A DNA stretch of 64,000 nucleotides from Croceimicrobium hydrocarbonivorans (GTDB lineage Bacteria > Bacteroidota > Bacteroidia > Flavobacteriales > Schleiferiaceae). The notes below the pieces were generated by a model. That model was not told the origin of the DNA. It did not search any database and saw nothing but the letters and a program-made list of their open reading frames with translations. Both the position numbers and the translations under genes were made by a program. Where the stretch lies: the NCBI RefSeq assembly GCF_014524565.1, contig NZ_CP060139.1:2487501-2551500 (forward strand), given 5' to 3'. Below, piece after piece: positions 1 to 8,643 of this stretch. Position 1 is the first letter of the stretch. Every line of letters starts with the position of its first letter.

Positions 1-453
1 GCGGATTGTTATAGTGATGCCGATCGTTTAAGTAAGCATTTTAGGTATAGACTTGCACTATGGCAACATTATTCATCCGGTCACTTTTATGACTTAGGGA
101 CAAAGCAATTAAGCCAATTTCGATTACCATATAAAGCTAAAACCGGATTGGACATGGCTATTCGAGCCCGGGAAGCGCGTAAAATTTCATTAGTCGATGA
201 AACTAACAATGTTAGTAAATCGGTAGATGGTTGGTTATTCAATCAGGTTAAAGCAAATTTTATGCAAACCAAGGATTTAGGACCAAAGCAGCAGGGTTTT
301 GATTTGCATGGTACAAATCTAATTAGCAAAGAAAGGGGGGCAATGATCAATAGCTTCTCACCTCCGTTTTTCCCTCCTTTAGATGATTTTGCTTTACCAG
401 AAGATTGTATGGATCTATTAGCCCAGGCTGAAAAAGATTCGAAAACTGCTTAA
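1..453 (+). CDS. C-terminal part of second glycosyltransferase-like protein (partial)
   Basis: The window opens inside this gene; the upstream half is visible only in copy 2 (27547-28253). The residues correspond to the distal half of a family 2-like glycosyltransferase. In this copy a run of six G at 335-340 lets the frame read on to 453. Copy 2 has five G there and stops at a TGA that overlaps a downstream ATG. The copy 2 arrangement, with an ATGA overlap, is the more usual one for this phage, so the extension here is probably an indel artefact. Confidence 0.5.
   Translation, partial: ADCYSDADRLSKHFRYRLALWQHYSSGHFYDLGTKQLSQFRLPYKAKTGLDMAIRAREARKISLVDETNNVSKSVDGWLFNQVKANFMQTKDLGPKQQGFDLHGTNLISKERGAMINSFSPPFFPPLDDFALPEDCMDLLAQAEKDSKTA
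343..453 (+). CDS. 36-residue hypothetical protein
   Basis: A short ORF, Met-Ile-Asn-Ser start, proline- and phenylalanine-rich in the first half and acidic in the second. It is preceded by a G-rich stretch (AAGGGGG) that could serve as a ribosome binding site. In copy 2 its ATG overlaps the stop of the glycosyltransferase-like gene (ATGA), which supports it as a separate translationally coupled gene. No family recognised. It could instead be the C-terminal tail of the upstream protein if the six-G version is correct. Confidence 0.45.
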   Translation: MINSFSPPFFPPLDDFALPEDCMDLLAQAEKDSKTA

Positions 454-568
454 TTCTTAAGCATTCAAGCACTTTTTAATAGACAGTGCATCATCCTAAA
501 GTCTGCATTATCATGCAGGTTTCAGTACAACAATTATGTAATTAGGTAATACAACACGAAATAATCGG
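454..568. other. Intergenic gap with small hairpin before primase gene
   Basis: 115 bases between the early glycosyltransferase block and the primase-helicase. It holds a six-pair inverted repeat, CTGCAT-TATC-ATGCAG, at 503-518, with no T-tract, so not an obvious terminator. No clear promoter is visible. Confidence 0.4.
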
Positions 569-3395
569 ATGTATATAGATCAGCAGGAAATCTTTGCTAA
601 AACTAATGGTGGCCTTCAAATCATCTTAGATTACTATAAAAATGCACAAGATGCACTCGATAAGAAAGGTCAAAAATTTAAAATCAGGGATTCCGAAAAA
701 ACCGCTTCAGCTTCTTTAAAGCAAACAAGTGATGGTAACTGGATTGTTACCGATTTTGGTGGTGATGGTGAACACCGCAACGGTATTCAAGTCTGCATGC
801 TCGAAGAGGGTATTGAAGAATACCGCACCGCTCTACTATTTCTAGCACGCAAATATGGTGTAAAGGGTGAAGATGGTAAATCATTAGGTTTTGATCGCGG
901 ATATGAGAAATTACCGATAGAGGATGGCATGGAGGAAAACCAATACCTCTATAAGATCAAGGATTTTACTGATAATGAGCTTTTGGTATTAGGGCCTGGC
1001 GTTACGAGAGAATTATGTCGAAATCACCATTTATATAGTTTAGAAAGCTACACTTATGTTTCAAAGGATAAGAAAACCGGTGAATTAGTTCAGCATATTT
1101 GGAAAAGCACCGATCATTATCCTGTATTTCAATTCAATTTTGAGAGTGGCCAAAATGAATGGAATAAAAGACTGGAGCCCAAGGCGCTAAAGAAATCCGA
1201 GCGCTTCCGGTATAATGGGCAACGTCCTAACGGCTACATAATGGGCTTACATTTAGCTCAACAGCGATTTGATAAGCTAAATGCTGATGTTTCAGAAGTA
1301 GAGTATGATTCTATGGATGAAATGGAAAAAGCGGAAAGCCGGCAAGATAAAAAGCTGCCGGAAATTATTATTTGTGGGGGAGATCGTGATGCATTAGCGA
1401 CGGAAGCGGCTACCGGGTGTACTGTGGTTTGGTTTAATTCGGAAACTGCCAAAATCACTTTTAAAGACATGAAAAAGCTTCAGCAATTGGCTTACAAAGT
1501 CTATTACCTGGGAGATATTGATTCAACTGGTTTAAAGGTGCAACATTCGCTTGGAATGCAACATTTGGACTTGCATTTAATACGGTTGCCTATGGACCTA
1601 CTTAAGAAAAAGGACCACCGTGGTAATCCTTGCAAAGATGTGCGTGAATATCTGAACTATTATAAAGCGTATGATCTTAAAAAGTTAATTGAGGTAGCAG
1701 TGCCATATCGTATGTGGGATGTGCGCTTGGTAAAGCATCCTACAATTGAAAAAATGTGGATTCGAAAATATGAAGTCAACAATCTACAACTTTATAATTT
1801 CCTCGAAGGAAATGGATTCTATCGATTTAAACTACCTAATGTAAAAACAGGGTATATCTATATCCGTGTACAAAATGGAGTAGTAGAGGAAATTGATCAT
1901 GTGGAAATTAAAGCTTTCATCAATCAATTTCTTGAAGGCAATAAAGCCGAGCCGGCATTAAGAAATGCATTCTATCGATCGCGTCAACATTTAGGAGAGC
2001 AATCACTATCTAATCTTCGCTTAAAAAACATTGATTTTAAGGATTATACGGAGAAAACAATTAATGTTTTTCAAAAACCGTGTATGGAGAATTACCAAGG
2101 ATGAAATTGAGGATTACCGGCCAGGCGAAATAGAATGTAATGTTTGGGCCGATGAAGTGATTGATCATAAAGTGAAAGTTCTTCCTGACCCTTTTACCAT
2201 TACTAGAAATGAGCAGGGTGAATATGATATTAAAATTGAAAATAAAGAATGCCTTTTCCTGCGTTACTTATGGAATACTAGCCGTGTGCATTGGCAAGAA
2301 GAGCAATCTTTAAAGCGTAAAGGAGAAAAATTAGCTCCGGAAAAGCGCCAAGAGGAAAAGCTACACTTAATTAATAAAATTTACACTTTAGGATATCTGT
2401 TGCACCGATATAAGGATCCTTCCAAGCCGTGGGCCGTTTTTGCTATGGATAATAAAATTAGTGAAGATGGTGAATCTCATGGAGGTTCCGGAAAGTCCAT
2501 TGCATATAAGGCCGTGCGGTATTTTATGAAGTCTGTTACTCTCGAGGGACGAAACCCGAAGCTAACTGAAAATCCACACGTTTATGAGAATGTTACTAGC
2601 CATACCAACTATATTCTAGTCGATGATGCGAATAAGTATCTGAAGTTTGACTTTTTCTATTCACAGCTTACCGGGGAAATGACGGTTAATCCGAAGCATG
2701 GTAAACAGTATGAAATACCGTTTGAGGATGTCCCTAAATTGGCCATTACCTCAAACTATGCCTTAAGGGACGATTCTCCTTCTACCTATCGCAGATTACT
2801 TTTTTCAGTGTTTTCGGATTATTATCACGAGGATAAATCAGGTGAATATGGTAGATCCTGGAGCCCTAAAGATGAATTTGGTAAAAACCTGTTTAAGGAC
2901 TTCACTGAAGATGAGTGGAATCACTTTATCAATACCATGGCCAGATGCCTACAGGTCTTTTTAAAGTACCCAAAAATTGATCCACCTATGGAGAACGTTA
3001 CCAAGCGCTCTCAACTAACTCAAATGACCCAAGATTTTAAAGACTGGGCAGATGTCTATTTTGCTCCGGATTCATACGCTGATCAATGGATAATCAAGAA
3101 AGAAGCATACGATAATTTCAAGGAACATTTTCCAGGGGCAGTTCGCACAAAGTTCAATAAAATCAACCAGTTCACTAAAGCTCTATGGATTTATGCAGAA
3201 TATCGAGGATGGGAATTAAATCCTGTTGCACTTGGCAGGGATGATAAAAAACGCCTGATTCGAACAGTAGGTGCACCTGCAAAAAGCACAGAGCATATTT
3301 ACATGCAAGCTCATAAAAAAGAACTGTTCGATTTGCATGGTAAATCCCTTGATTCAAACCCTCAAGATATATCAGATGATGATGTGCCATTCTAA
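569..3395 (+). pseudogene. Primase-SF3 helicase, frameshifted in copy 1
   Basis: The two halves read as 569-2104 (511 codons) and from about 2060 to 3395 in another frame. Near 2057 the sequence lacks two bases that copy 2 has (AAAACAATT here, AAAAGCCAATT there), which separates the primase half from the helicase half. There is also one extra codon (CAT) near the 3' end relative to copy 2. The intact protein is described at 28476-31301. The break is probably a consensus error rather than gene fission. Confidence 0.8.
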
Positions 3396-3639
3396 AGAAA
3401 CTACAAATCCACCGGTTGTAAAGCATGTGCATACCCTAGTACAGTGTAAAAGCATTAAAGATTTTGTGGATTTTAAGAAATCCGCTAAAATTTTGAATAT
3501 GCCCTACTGGATTCGGACCAAAGAAGGGGTGATGTGGTTTGAGTTTGTGCGTGCGGAAACTTCAAAAGAGGACCTTCTGGCAATGATTAAGCAGGGCATT
3601 ATTTACATTTTAGAAAGGCATCGTAAAGGTTATGAATAG
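3376..3639 (+). CDS. 87-residue hypothetical protein
   Basis: Starts at one of three consecutive ATG codons (3376, 3379, 3382) inside the last codons of the helicase gene, giving translational coupling, and ends eight bases inside the methyltransferase gene. The frame is open further upstream but there overlaps the helicase and has no sensible content. The C-terminal two thirds look like a compact alpha/beta domain with a Trp-Phe-Glu-Phe strand. No family recognised. Its position suggests a replication-accessory role, which is inference. Confidence 0.6.
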   Translation: MMMCHSKETTNPPVVKHVHTLVQCKSIKDFVDFKKSAKILNMPYWIRTKEGVMWFEFVRAETSKEDLLAMIKQGIIYILERHRKGYE

Positions 3640-4501
3640 GAGGTTAACAGTTGGGGGCCTCTTCTCCGGAGACGGTGGTTTTGAACTTGCTGCTCAGTGG
3701 GCAGGTCTTACTCCAGTTTGGAGCAACGACTTTAACAAGCATTGTTGCGCCAAACTCAGACGAAACTTTGGGCACAGGATAATTGAAAAGGATATAAACG
3801 AAATCGACCCTAATGAACTCGAATCAGTCGACATTATTTGCGGAGGAGACCCCTGCCAGCCAAGCTCATTGGCAGGCTTGGGAAAAGGCACGGAAGATCA
3901 CCGCTACAACTGGCCAGCGAAATTTAGAATTGTACGGGCCTTACACCCATCTTTCGTCCTTAACGAAAACGTTGTTGGAACGATTACCAACGGCATCCTT
4001 GACCGGAAGATTGATGATTTGGAAAGTGAAGGCTACACCTGCCAAGCGTACACTATACCAGCTGAAGCCGTTGGAGCGCTCCATCGTCGGGACAGAGTTT
4101 GGCTTGTCGCTTATGACCCCAACCGAAAGCTGTCAGAGGCCCGACAATCCGGCGAAAAGAACAAGCATAGCCCATCAAAAGAAGTTCGCCAACCTATCGA
4201 GCCAGTTGATCTTTGGCCTTTTGATACCTACCCCGACAGTCAACGACTCCACCAACAGCACAATGCCACCCAGTCAAAAGTATTGTCGGAAGGGGTATCA
4301 AGGTACTTTGGTTTCGGCCCTTCTGCACATGGGAATATCTCCAGGGACATTATTGAATCCGGAATTATTCGAATGCTTAATGGGCTACCCGAAGGGATGG
4401 ACTATGCCGATAGAAACAACCGAATAGCCGAAATGGGAAATGCAATTGTTCCTCAGTTGGCCTACGAGTTTTTCTTATGGATGAAATCAATATTGAAGTG
4501 A
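3632..4501 (+). CDS. C5 cytosine-specific DNA methyltransferase (orphan, phage)
   Basis: A 289-residue protein with the C5-methyltransferase motifs in order: motif I LFSGDGG (residues 10-16, AdoMet binding), motif IV GGDPCQ with catalytic Cys75, motif VI ENV (112-114), motif VIII HRRDR (151-155) and motif X GNAIVPQ near the C-terminus. It methylates cytosine in DNA; the target site cannot be read from sequence. No restriction endonuclease lies nearby, so it is an orphan enzyme, most simply protecting phage DNA from host restriction. It overlaps the upstream gene by 8 bases. The gene is visibly richer in G+C than its neighbours and carries a long second open frame at 3813-4427. Confidence 0.92.
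   Translation: MNRRLTVGGLFSGDGGFELAAQWAGLTPVWSNDFNKHCCAKLRRNFGHRIIEKDINEIDPNELESVDIICGGDPCQPSSLAGLGKGTEDHRYNWPAKFRIVRALHPSFVLNENVVGTITNGILDRKIDDLESEGYTCQAYTIPAEAVGALHRRDRVWLVAYDPNRKLSEARQSGEKNKHSPSKEVRQPIEPVDLWPFDTYPDSQRLHQQHNATQSKVLSEGVSRYFGFGPSAHGNISRDIIESGIIRMLNGLPEGMDYADRNNRIAEMGNAIVPQLAYEFFLWMKSILK
3813..4427 (+). CDS. 204-codon ORF nested in +1 frame of the methyltransferase
   Basis: Wholly inside the C5-methyltransferase gene, in the +1 frame, starting at an ATG. The product has an N-terminal LFAEETPAS segment, a middle section ending in FQLxP-like KPLERS, a PTPTVND segment and a C-terminal LNPELFECLMGYPKGWT. From memory, this pattern (LFAE-TPA, then PTPTA-D, then LNPxxVEWLMGxPxGWT) recurs in many phage and environmental hypothetical proteins, typically where a C5-methyltransferase is present. 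It may be a real overprinted gene or a frame kept open by methyltransferase codon constraints; sequence alone cannot decide. No function is known to me. Confidence 0.4.
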   Translation: MNSNQSTLFAEETPASQAHWQAWEKARKITATTGQRNLELYGPYTHLSSLTKTLLERLPTASLTGRLMIWKVKATPAKRTLYQLKPLERSIVGTEFGLSLMTPTESCQRPDNPAKRTSIAHQKKFANLSSQLIFGLLIPTPTVNDSTNSTMPPSQKYCRKGYQGTLVSALLHMGISPGTLLNPELFECLMGYPKGWTMPIETTE

Positions 4502-4614
4502 AAATGAATTTTACACCATATTCAGAAGTATTCTTACTCGACTTAGCTGAATTAGTAAACGAAGAAAAGCGCCAAAATGGAGAGTTTTTCATTTGGAAAT
4601 TTCCTTATCAATAA
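4477..4614 (+). CDS. 45-residue hypothetical protein
   Basis: Starts at an ATG inside the 3' end of the methyltransferase gene (25-base overlap, different frame); a second in-frame ATG at 4504 is an alternative start. The product is acidic with a leucine-rich helix in the middle and an aromatic C-terminus (FFIWKFPY). No family recognised. Its compact fit between two genes supports it as coding. Confidence 0.45.
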   Translation: MDEINIEVKMNFTPYSEVFLLDLAELVNEEKRQNGEFFIWKFPYQ

Positions 4615-4628
4615 CCAAAAGCTTTACT

Positions 4629-5156
4629 ATGGAAAATCAGCAAACCCAAGAGAAACTAATCATTAATGATAAGGAGGTTTTTAAATCACTTTACCACCGC
4701 TATCCCGATATAGATGATCGTTGTGAGATATTGGAAATGTCAGAATATCGTCACCAAGAAAAAACATTCGAAGTGCCTATGTTCTCTCCACTTGTTTCGA
4801 TCGAAAAGCTAAAGAAGCGGTTGGCCTCTGTAAAATGGGCTGATAATAGATACTTTATAATGGTTGATTGTAGTGTGGATGTTCCATTTGGCGCAAAGGT
4901 ATTCTGTGAAACAAAAAAATATAGGTTAATCGGGGATCAACTCACCTACATCGGATCGAGAACCTTTGATAAAATAGATCAAGCCATTGAAATTGATTTA
5001 AAGTTTAAGTGTGTCAAAGTTTTAGCTCAAGAGCTTCAAGTTTTCTATCCAGCTCAGCACATTCCTAATACGTTGCCAGAATATTGGTTTCAGAAAACCT
5101 ATATGATTCGTCATTTCGATGTTAACATGCTTAAAAATGAAGGCTTTAAACACTAA
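4629..5156 (+). CDS. 175-residue hypothetical early protein
   Basis: The frame opens at 4593 but the ATG at 4629 (Met-Glu-Asn-Gln) is the likely start, because it leaves the preceding 45-codon gene intact. The product is soluble, of mixed alpha/beta character, with several Cys and aromatic residues and no membrane segment. I do not recognise the family. It sits in the rightward early operon between the methyltransferase and the ASCH-like protein. Confidence 0.7.
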   Translation: MENQQTQEKLIINDKEVFKSLYHRYPDIDDRCEILEMSEYRHQEKTFEVPMFSPLVSIEKLKKRLASVKWADNRYFIMVDCSVDVPFGAKVFCETKKYRLIGDQLTYIGSRTFDKIDQAIEIDLKFKCVKVLAQELQVFYPAQHIPNTLPEYWFQKTYMIRHFDVNMLKNEGFKH

Positions 5157-5169
5157 TAATTAAAAGGAT

Positions 5170-5685
5170 ATGACTTTAGCATTCTCCCAACAAATCAATG
5201 GTGAACCAACGCATTTTGTAGAAAAGATATGGGCTTCACTTCCAAAGCTAGAGGTGTATTCTGATGATTGGATACAATACTCGAAATTTGACGCCTTAAG
5301 AACATATCCGCCTAAAAACCACACAATAAGAGAGGATAAGTCGGATAGATGGCACGCTGGTAGAGATATTCATTTTGTGATTAACAATCGGACACCCGAA
5401 AGAAAACAATTTGCGCCTGTAGTAAAATGCCGTTCTGTTCAGAAAATAGTAATTAAGCATTTAAAGATTCTTCAAAGAGGCGGAAACAAGTTAGAAAAGG
5501 CTACCGTATGGATTGATGGCGGATCATCAGAATGTTTTTGGATAAATGGGGAGATTAAAAATTGTGCATTTACTATCGAAAATCTAGCACGAAATGACGG
5601 TTTCGAAACTGTTGAGGCATTCTTCAACTATTTCAATAAAGACTTCAAAGGCAAAATCATTCATTGGACGCCTTTAATGTACTAG
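5170..5685 (+). CDS. ASCH-like phage protein
   Basis: 171 residues. The segment HTIREDKSDRWHAGRDIHF (about residues 51-69) matches the 'TIRED-RW-G' core common in ASCH-type small phage proteins, and LARNDGF (about 141-147) matches a second conserved block of those proteins. ASCH is a PUA-related fold thought to bind RNA or modified nucleotides; the role in phages is unknown. Soluble, no membrane segment. It ends three bases before the next likely start. Family assignment rests on motif memory, so moderate confidence. Confidence 0.65.
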   Translation: MTLAFSQQINGEPTHFVEKIWASLPKLEVYSDDWIQYSKFDALRTYPPKNHTIREDKSDRWHAGRDIHFVINNRTPERKQFAPVVKCRSVQKIVIKHLKILQRGGNKLEKATVWIDGGSSECFWINGEIKNCAFTIENLARNDGFETVEAFFNYFNKDFKGKIIHWTPLMY

Positions 5686-5687
5686 CT

Positions 5688-5888
5688 ATGAATTTGTTTA
5701 CAGACAAAGAGTGCGATTATTGCACTCAATCTCTCATAAGTGCTAAGAACCCTCTTTTTTTTGATGGATTTCGAGATACCAGGACCGGCCAATTAGTTTG
5801 CTGGCATTGTAGGGAAGTCCATTATCAACAAATTCGAAAGGAGCTAAATGGAGGCATAATTTATAGTGAGATGCCAGAGTATCTATAA
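5688..5888 (+). CDS. Small zinc-ribbon protein
   Basis: 66 residues from the ATG at 5688, two bases after the ASCH-like stop; the frame also opens upstream at 5664, within the previous gene. Two paired cysteines, CDYC (residues 9-12) and CWHC (about 39-42), form a four-Cys zinc-ribbon pattern. It is the last gene of the early operon, directly before a terminator. A DNA- or RNA-binding or transcription-linked role is plausible but not shown. Confidence 0.65.
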   Translation: MNLFTDKECDYCTQSLISAKNPLFFDGFRDTRTGQLVCWHCREVHYQQIRKELNGGIIYSEMPEYL

Positions 5889-5911
5889 ATTACAGTTGCT
5901 CGCCTCTGATC

Positions 5912-5935
5912 GCCCCTATTTCAGGGGCTTTTTTA
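5912..5935 (+). terminator. Rho-independent terminator of early operon
   Basis: Stem GCCCCT / AGGGGC around loop ATTTC, followed by a T-tract. It lies 24 bases after the zinc-ribbon gene and closes the rightward early operon. Confidence 0.8.
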
Positions 5936-6398
5936 TTGCTCGCCTTTTTTGGTCGTTCTGATGCGCCTATTCCAATTCTGACCCGGTTCCAAAGACCCTT
6001 TTTCCCCTTTTCCCCTTTATATATATTTATTTAAAAATTATTGTAATAATGTAACTTAAAAAGTTAAAACACTATTATACAACTACTTAAGGCGTTACCT
6101 TTTTATTACACTTTTAGTTTTCAATTACACTTTTTCTGTAATCGTAAAATTACATGCATCGATCAAATACACTTTTCTACCAGGTAGAAGCATCTAAATA
6201 CAAAGTTCTGGTAATAATCTAATTGATTGTATTTCAATTGATTTCATGTTGTATGGCTAATTGAATACAGAATCACACTTTTTTCGTGCTTTAGATTAGA
6301 TGATCTAAAGTGTAGAAATAACAACCGGAAAAAAATCAATTTCTAGCCTAATGATTGAAAATTCAACATCAATGCATTACTTTGCATGAGTAAAGTGT
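5936..6398. promoter_or_regulatory. AT-rich region with TACACTTTT repeats (candidate origin / late control)
   Basis: About 460 bases without a gene. An AT-only-like stretch lies at 6017-6075. TACACTTTT-type elements occur at 6106-6115, 6125-6134, 6168-6176 and 6273-6282, and inverted (AAAGTGTA) at 6307-6314 and 6392-6399. A perfect 15-base palindrome TTCTACCAGGTAGAA lies at 6175-6189 and an 8-pair inverted repeat CTTTAGAT/ATCTAAAG at 6289-6310. Iterons beside an AT-rich stretch, directly after the replication genes and before the late genes, fit a replication origin or a late-promoter switch. Which of the two is inference. Confidence 0.55.
6356..6384 (+). promoter_or_regulatory. Candidate late promoter
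   Basis: TTG near 6356 and TTACTTTG at 6377-6384 are spaced about as in the Bacteroidota promoter (TTTG-N19-TANNTTTG), with one mismatch in the -7 box. It sits 15 bases before the ATG at 6399, and an AAAGTGTA element overlaps that ATG. Confidence 0.35.
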
Positions 6399-6671
6399 AT
6401 GAGCGTGCAAAAGAAAATAACCTACAAAGTGGATTTGTTAAGGGTTTCATCAGCCTTAACTCTGAATGGAGAAAAGCAATTAGAAGCCGTGCCCTTAATT
6501 GAAGAATTAAAGGCGGTTAACTATTACTTACCAAATGATACTATTTCATTAGGTAAAACCAACTTGTACCTGGTAAAAGGTCGTTTACCCCACCCAAAAA
6601 AGGAAGATCATTTTGCAATTACCGTTGTTGAAACTAATGTAAAGGACCCTTTTCAAGAAAATGGACAGTAA
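6399..6671 (+). CDS. 90-residue hypothetical protein, first gene of late operon
   Basis: A small soluble protein, basic at the N-terminus and probably beta-rich. No family recognised. It is the first gene after the origin-like control region, and its start codon overlaps one of the AAAGTGTA elements, so its expression could be directly tied to whatever binds there. It overlaps the next start by 11 bases. Confidence 0.65.
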   Translation: MSVQKKITYKVDLLRVSSALTLNGEKQLEAVPLIEELKAVNYYLPNDTISLGKTNLYLVKGRLPHPKKEDHFAITVVETNVKDPFQENGQ

Positions 6672-6967
6672 AACCATTTTTCGGATCGATGATCTTAATC
6701 GGAGTAATTTACATCCGGTCATTTTAGATTTTTTGATGTGCAATCCACAATCAGAATTTAGCCTAGAACAAATTCACGATTATGTAATTGGTCATTTCAA
6801 GATTGATTTGCATTCATCCCCCTCGACAACGGACCAATTTTGGCTTTAGGCTTCGCTCAACTTTGGACCACCTTAATTCAATCAAAATTTTACAAAAAAG
6901 TAAAGTAGTCGCGGCATTATCTGGAGGCTTCCGAGTTAAATATCGATATAACAAATTGAAAGCATGA
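6661..6967 (+). pseudogene. 102-residue protein, frameshifted in copy 1
   Basis: Copy 1 lacks two T at about 6825 relative to copy 2, so the frame stops after 62 codons at 6849. The intact version is 34567-34875. Confidence 0.7.
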
Positions 6968-7233
6968 ATGCAATTCAGCGCATGGCAATAAAATCACTAT
7001 TACCGTTGCTTGGTGATGGTATGACAGTGGCATTTGATGCCTTTGAATCAGTTGATTTAAAAGAAGGCGAAGATCGGGTAATGATGTGGTTTTGGCCAGA
7101 GAATAAAACCCGTAAAATTTTGGTTATGCCGGTAACTGTAAATGCAAAGGGTGAATACCTACGCAACCTTTGGGATGAACCCAAAACAGTGGAAAATGCA
7201 TTAAGCGAACTTTTAAAAGATGCTGATTTATGA
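6964..7233 (+). CDS. 89-residue hypothetical protein
   Basis: Starts at an ATG overlapping the previous stop by four bases (ATGA) and overlaps the next start the same way. Likely mixed alpha/beta with a central MMWFW strand and an acidic C-terminal helix. No membrane segment and no family recognised. Confidence 0.65.
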   Translation: MNAIQRMAIKSLLPLLGDGMTVAFDAFESVDLKEGEDRVMMWFWPENKTRKILVMPVTVNAKGEYLRNLWDEPKTVENALSELLKDADL

Positions 7234-7577
7234 GTGAAGAACTGGTAGATAAAACATTAAGTATTGAGGCACTTAATCAGTTAAATTCAAAGGAAGAAAT
7301 TTTACCTGAGTTTGATCCTACAAATCCCGTTAGTTGGTTTAGTGCTTTGGATGATGAAGATGCAGAGAAAGCCGAACAGGCTTTGGGAACCATGCTTACT
7401 AATCGATTCCAAGAAGGCCAACAATCGATTTTTGAAGGCTACTTGTGCTTAAAGGCCACCCCAGAAGTTATTGAATTAGTGGAGCGATTAATTCAAGAGC
7501 GTATTGATAGTCCAGATTACCCGGAAAGCGATCGTATTCAATGCCTGGTAACTATGATTAATGCCATTCGCCAGTAA
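7230..7577 (+). CDS. 115-residue acidic hypothetical protein
   Basis: Strongly acidic, predominantly helical, no membrane segment. ATGA overlaps at its start and a one-base overlap at its end tie it to its neighbours. No family recognised. Small acidic proteins before packaging genes can be scaffolding or assembly factors, but nothing in the sequence shows this. Confidence 0.65.
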   Translation: MSEELVDKTLSIEALNQLNSKEEILPEFDPTNPVSWFSALDDEDAEKAEQALGTMLTNRFQEGQQSIFEGYLCLKATPEVIELVERLIQERIDSPDYPESDRIQCLVTMINAIRQ

Positions 7578-8413
7578 TGACTACAGAGTATCGCGAACTT
7601 ACTATAGAGGATGTAACCTCGGCCTTTTCAGATAAAGGACGTCGAACGGGTGCTAAGCTCCAATCACAGCAAAATGAAACTGCTGAGACAAAGACTGAGG
7701 GCTCAGAGGCTAAACCTTCGGATTTCAGCAACTTTCTTCATGCTGAGGGAAAGCCCATTGATGAGAATGAGGGTATAAATACTAGTGATAAATCAGATCC
7801 AAAAGATGGGCCTGATGCTAAATCGCGTAGAAGTGCTCGATTAGTAACTAGCCTAATAAACTTATTTGTAAGTCTTTCCTGTCAAGCTTATTCCGGTATG
7901 CCAAATCGGGATATGTTCAAATTTGATCCGGAAGAAAAGACAGAAGTAGAAGATGCGTTTGCAGAATATTTTGAAACTATTGATGGTGATATCAGTCCCG
8001 GGTGGATGGTAATTATTGTATTAGCAATGATCTTACTGCCAAAGGCTTACGAAGCCCACAAATACAGACAAATAAATCGTAAAAGTGCCGCTAATAGAAA
8101 GCAAAGGGAGAAAGAAGAAACTGATATTGAGGAGGCCCATGTATTAGAAGAAGTCGATGAGCATACTATTGTAGACTTAGAGGAGAAAATGCATGAATGG
8201 AACCGAGAGGCCAATGAAAAAGGAGCACCAATTTTATTCAGAGTAGATCCAGTTCCAACCGGACTATGTAAATACCATTGGTATTTTGAAGATCGCCAAA
8301 TTTCGGCTACAAGGGGAGACTATGCCGATCAAAACGCGGCTCTCAGTTGGGCGCGTCAAATGAGTATTTACAGTAAAAAGGGGATGAACAAAGATTGGAT
8401 TACTAATTTATAG
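7577..8413 (+). CDS. 278-residue membrane protein of unknown function
   Basis: An acidic, low-complexity N-terminal region (about 1-85), a moderately hydrophobic stretch near 95-115, a clear membrane segment at about 142-158 (WMVIIVLAMILLP), a highly basic juxtamembrane stretch, an acidic helix and a C-terminal domain containing WYFEDRQIS and a Trp-Ala-Arg motif. The layout suggests a single-pass protein with soluble domains on both sides. It lies before a terminator and the packaging ATPase, so it could be a virion membrane component. No family recognised. Confidence 0.7.
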   Translation: MTTEYRELTIEDVTSAFSDKGRRTGAKLQSQQNETAETKTEGSEAKPSDFSNFLHAEGKPIDENEGINTSDKSDPKDGPDAKSRRSARLVTSLINLFVSLSCQAYSGMPNRDMFKFDPEEKTEVEDAFAEYFETIDGDISPGWMVIIVLAMILLPKAYEAHKYRQINRKSAANRKQREKEETDIEEAHVLEEVDEHTIVDLEEKMHEWNREANEKGAPILFRVDPVPTGLCKYHWYFEDRQISATRGDYADQNAALSWARQMSIYSKKGMNKDWITNL

Positions 8414-8463
8414 CTGCGCGGGCTTTTTCGCGAACGTTCTTTGTCCGTATTATTTCGGCTTTC

Positions 8464-8494
8464 GGCCCGGGAATGAAGGCCCCGGGCCTTTTTT
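8464..8494 (+). terminator. Rho-independent terminator
   Basis: GC stem GGCCCGGG / CCCGGGCC with a nine-base loop and a run of T, 50 bases after the 278-residue membrane protein gene. It separates this gene from the ATPase block. Confidence 0.8.
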
Positions 8495-8511
8495 AACTAA
8501 ACACTAAAACA

Positions 8512-8643
8512 ATGCATTACGTCCTTACATGGTTAGATTCTCATCCATCTATTTGGATTGTTGTTGCCATCATTGGTTTTATGCTTTGGTGTTATTTTAA
8601 TTCAAATGGTCCAGGCAATGGGTATAGGATTCAGCATAGATGA
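8512..8643 (+). CDS. 43-residue single-pass membrane protein
   Basis: Starts at the first ATG after the terminator. Residues about 14-30 (IWIVVAIIGFMLWCYF) form one membrane segment, followed by a short basic tail. It overlaps the packaging ATPase start by 26 bases in another frame. Small membrane proteins next to the packaging ATPase are typical of internal-membrane phages; specific function unknown. Confidence 0.6.
   Translation: MHYVLTWLDSHPSIWIVVAIIGFMLWCYFNSNGPGNGYRIQHR

Noticed and set aside
1258-1470. Minus-strand 70-codon ORF inside the primase half
   Set aside because: Antisense shadow of a gene with clear Toprim motifs; no start context, no family, low-complexity Ser content.
569-2104. 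Separate primase and helicase genes
   Set aside because: Copy 2 encodes one continuous 941-residue chain and the break in copy 1 is a 2-base difference, so the split is not a natural gene boundary.
6106-6399. CRISPR array
   Set aside because: The repeated TACACTTTT elements are only about 9 bases, occur in both orientations and have irregular spacing.
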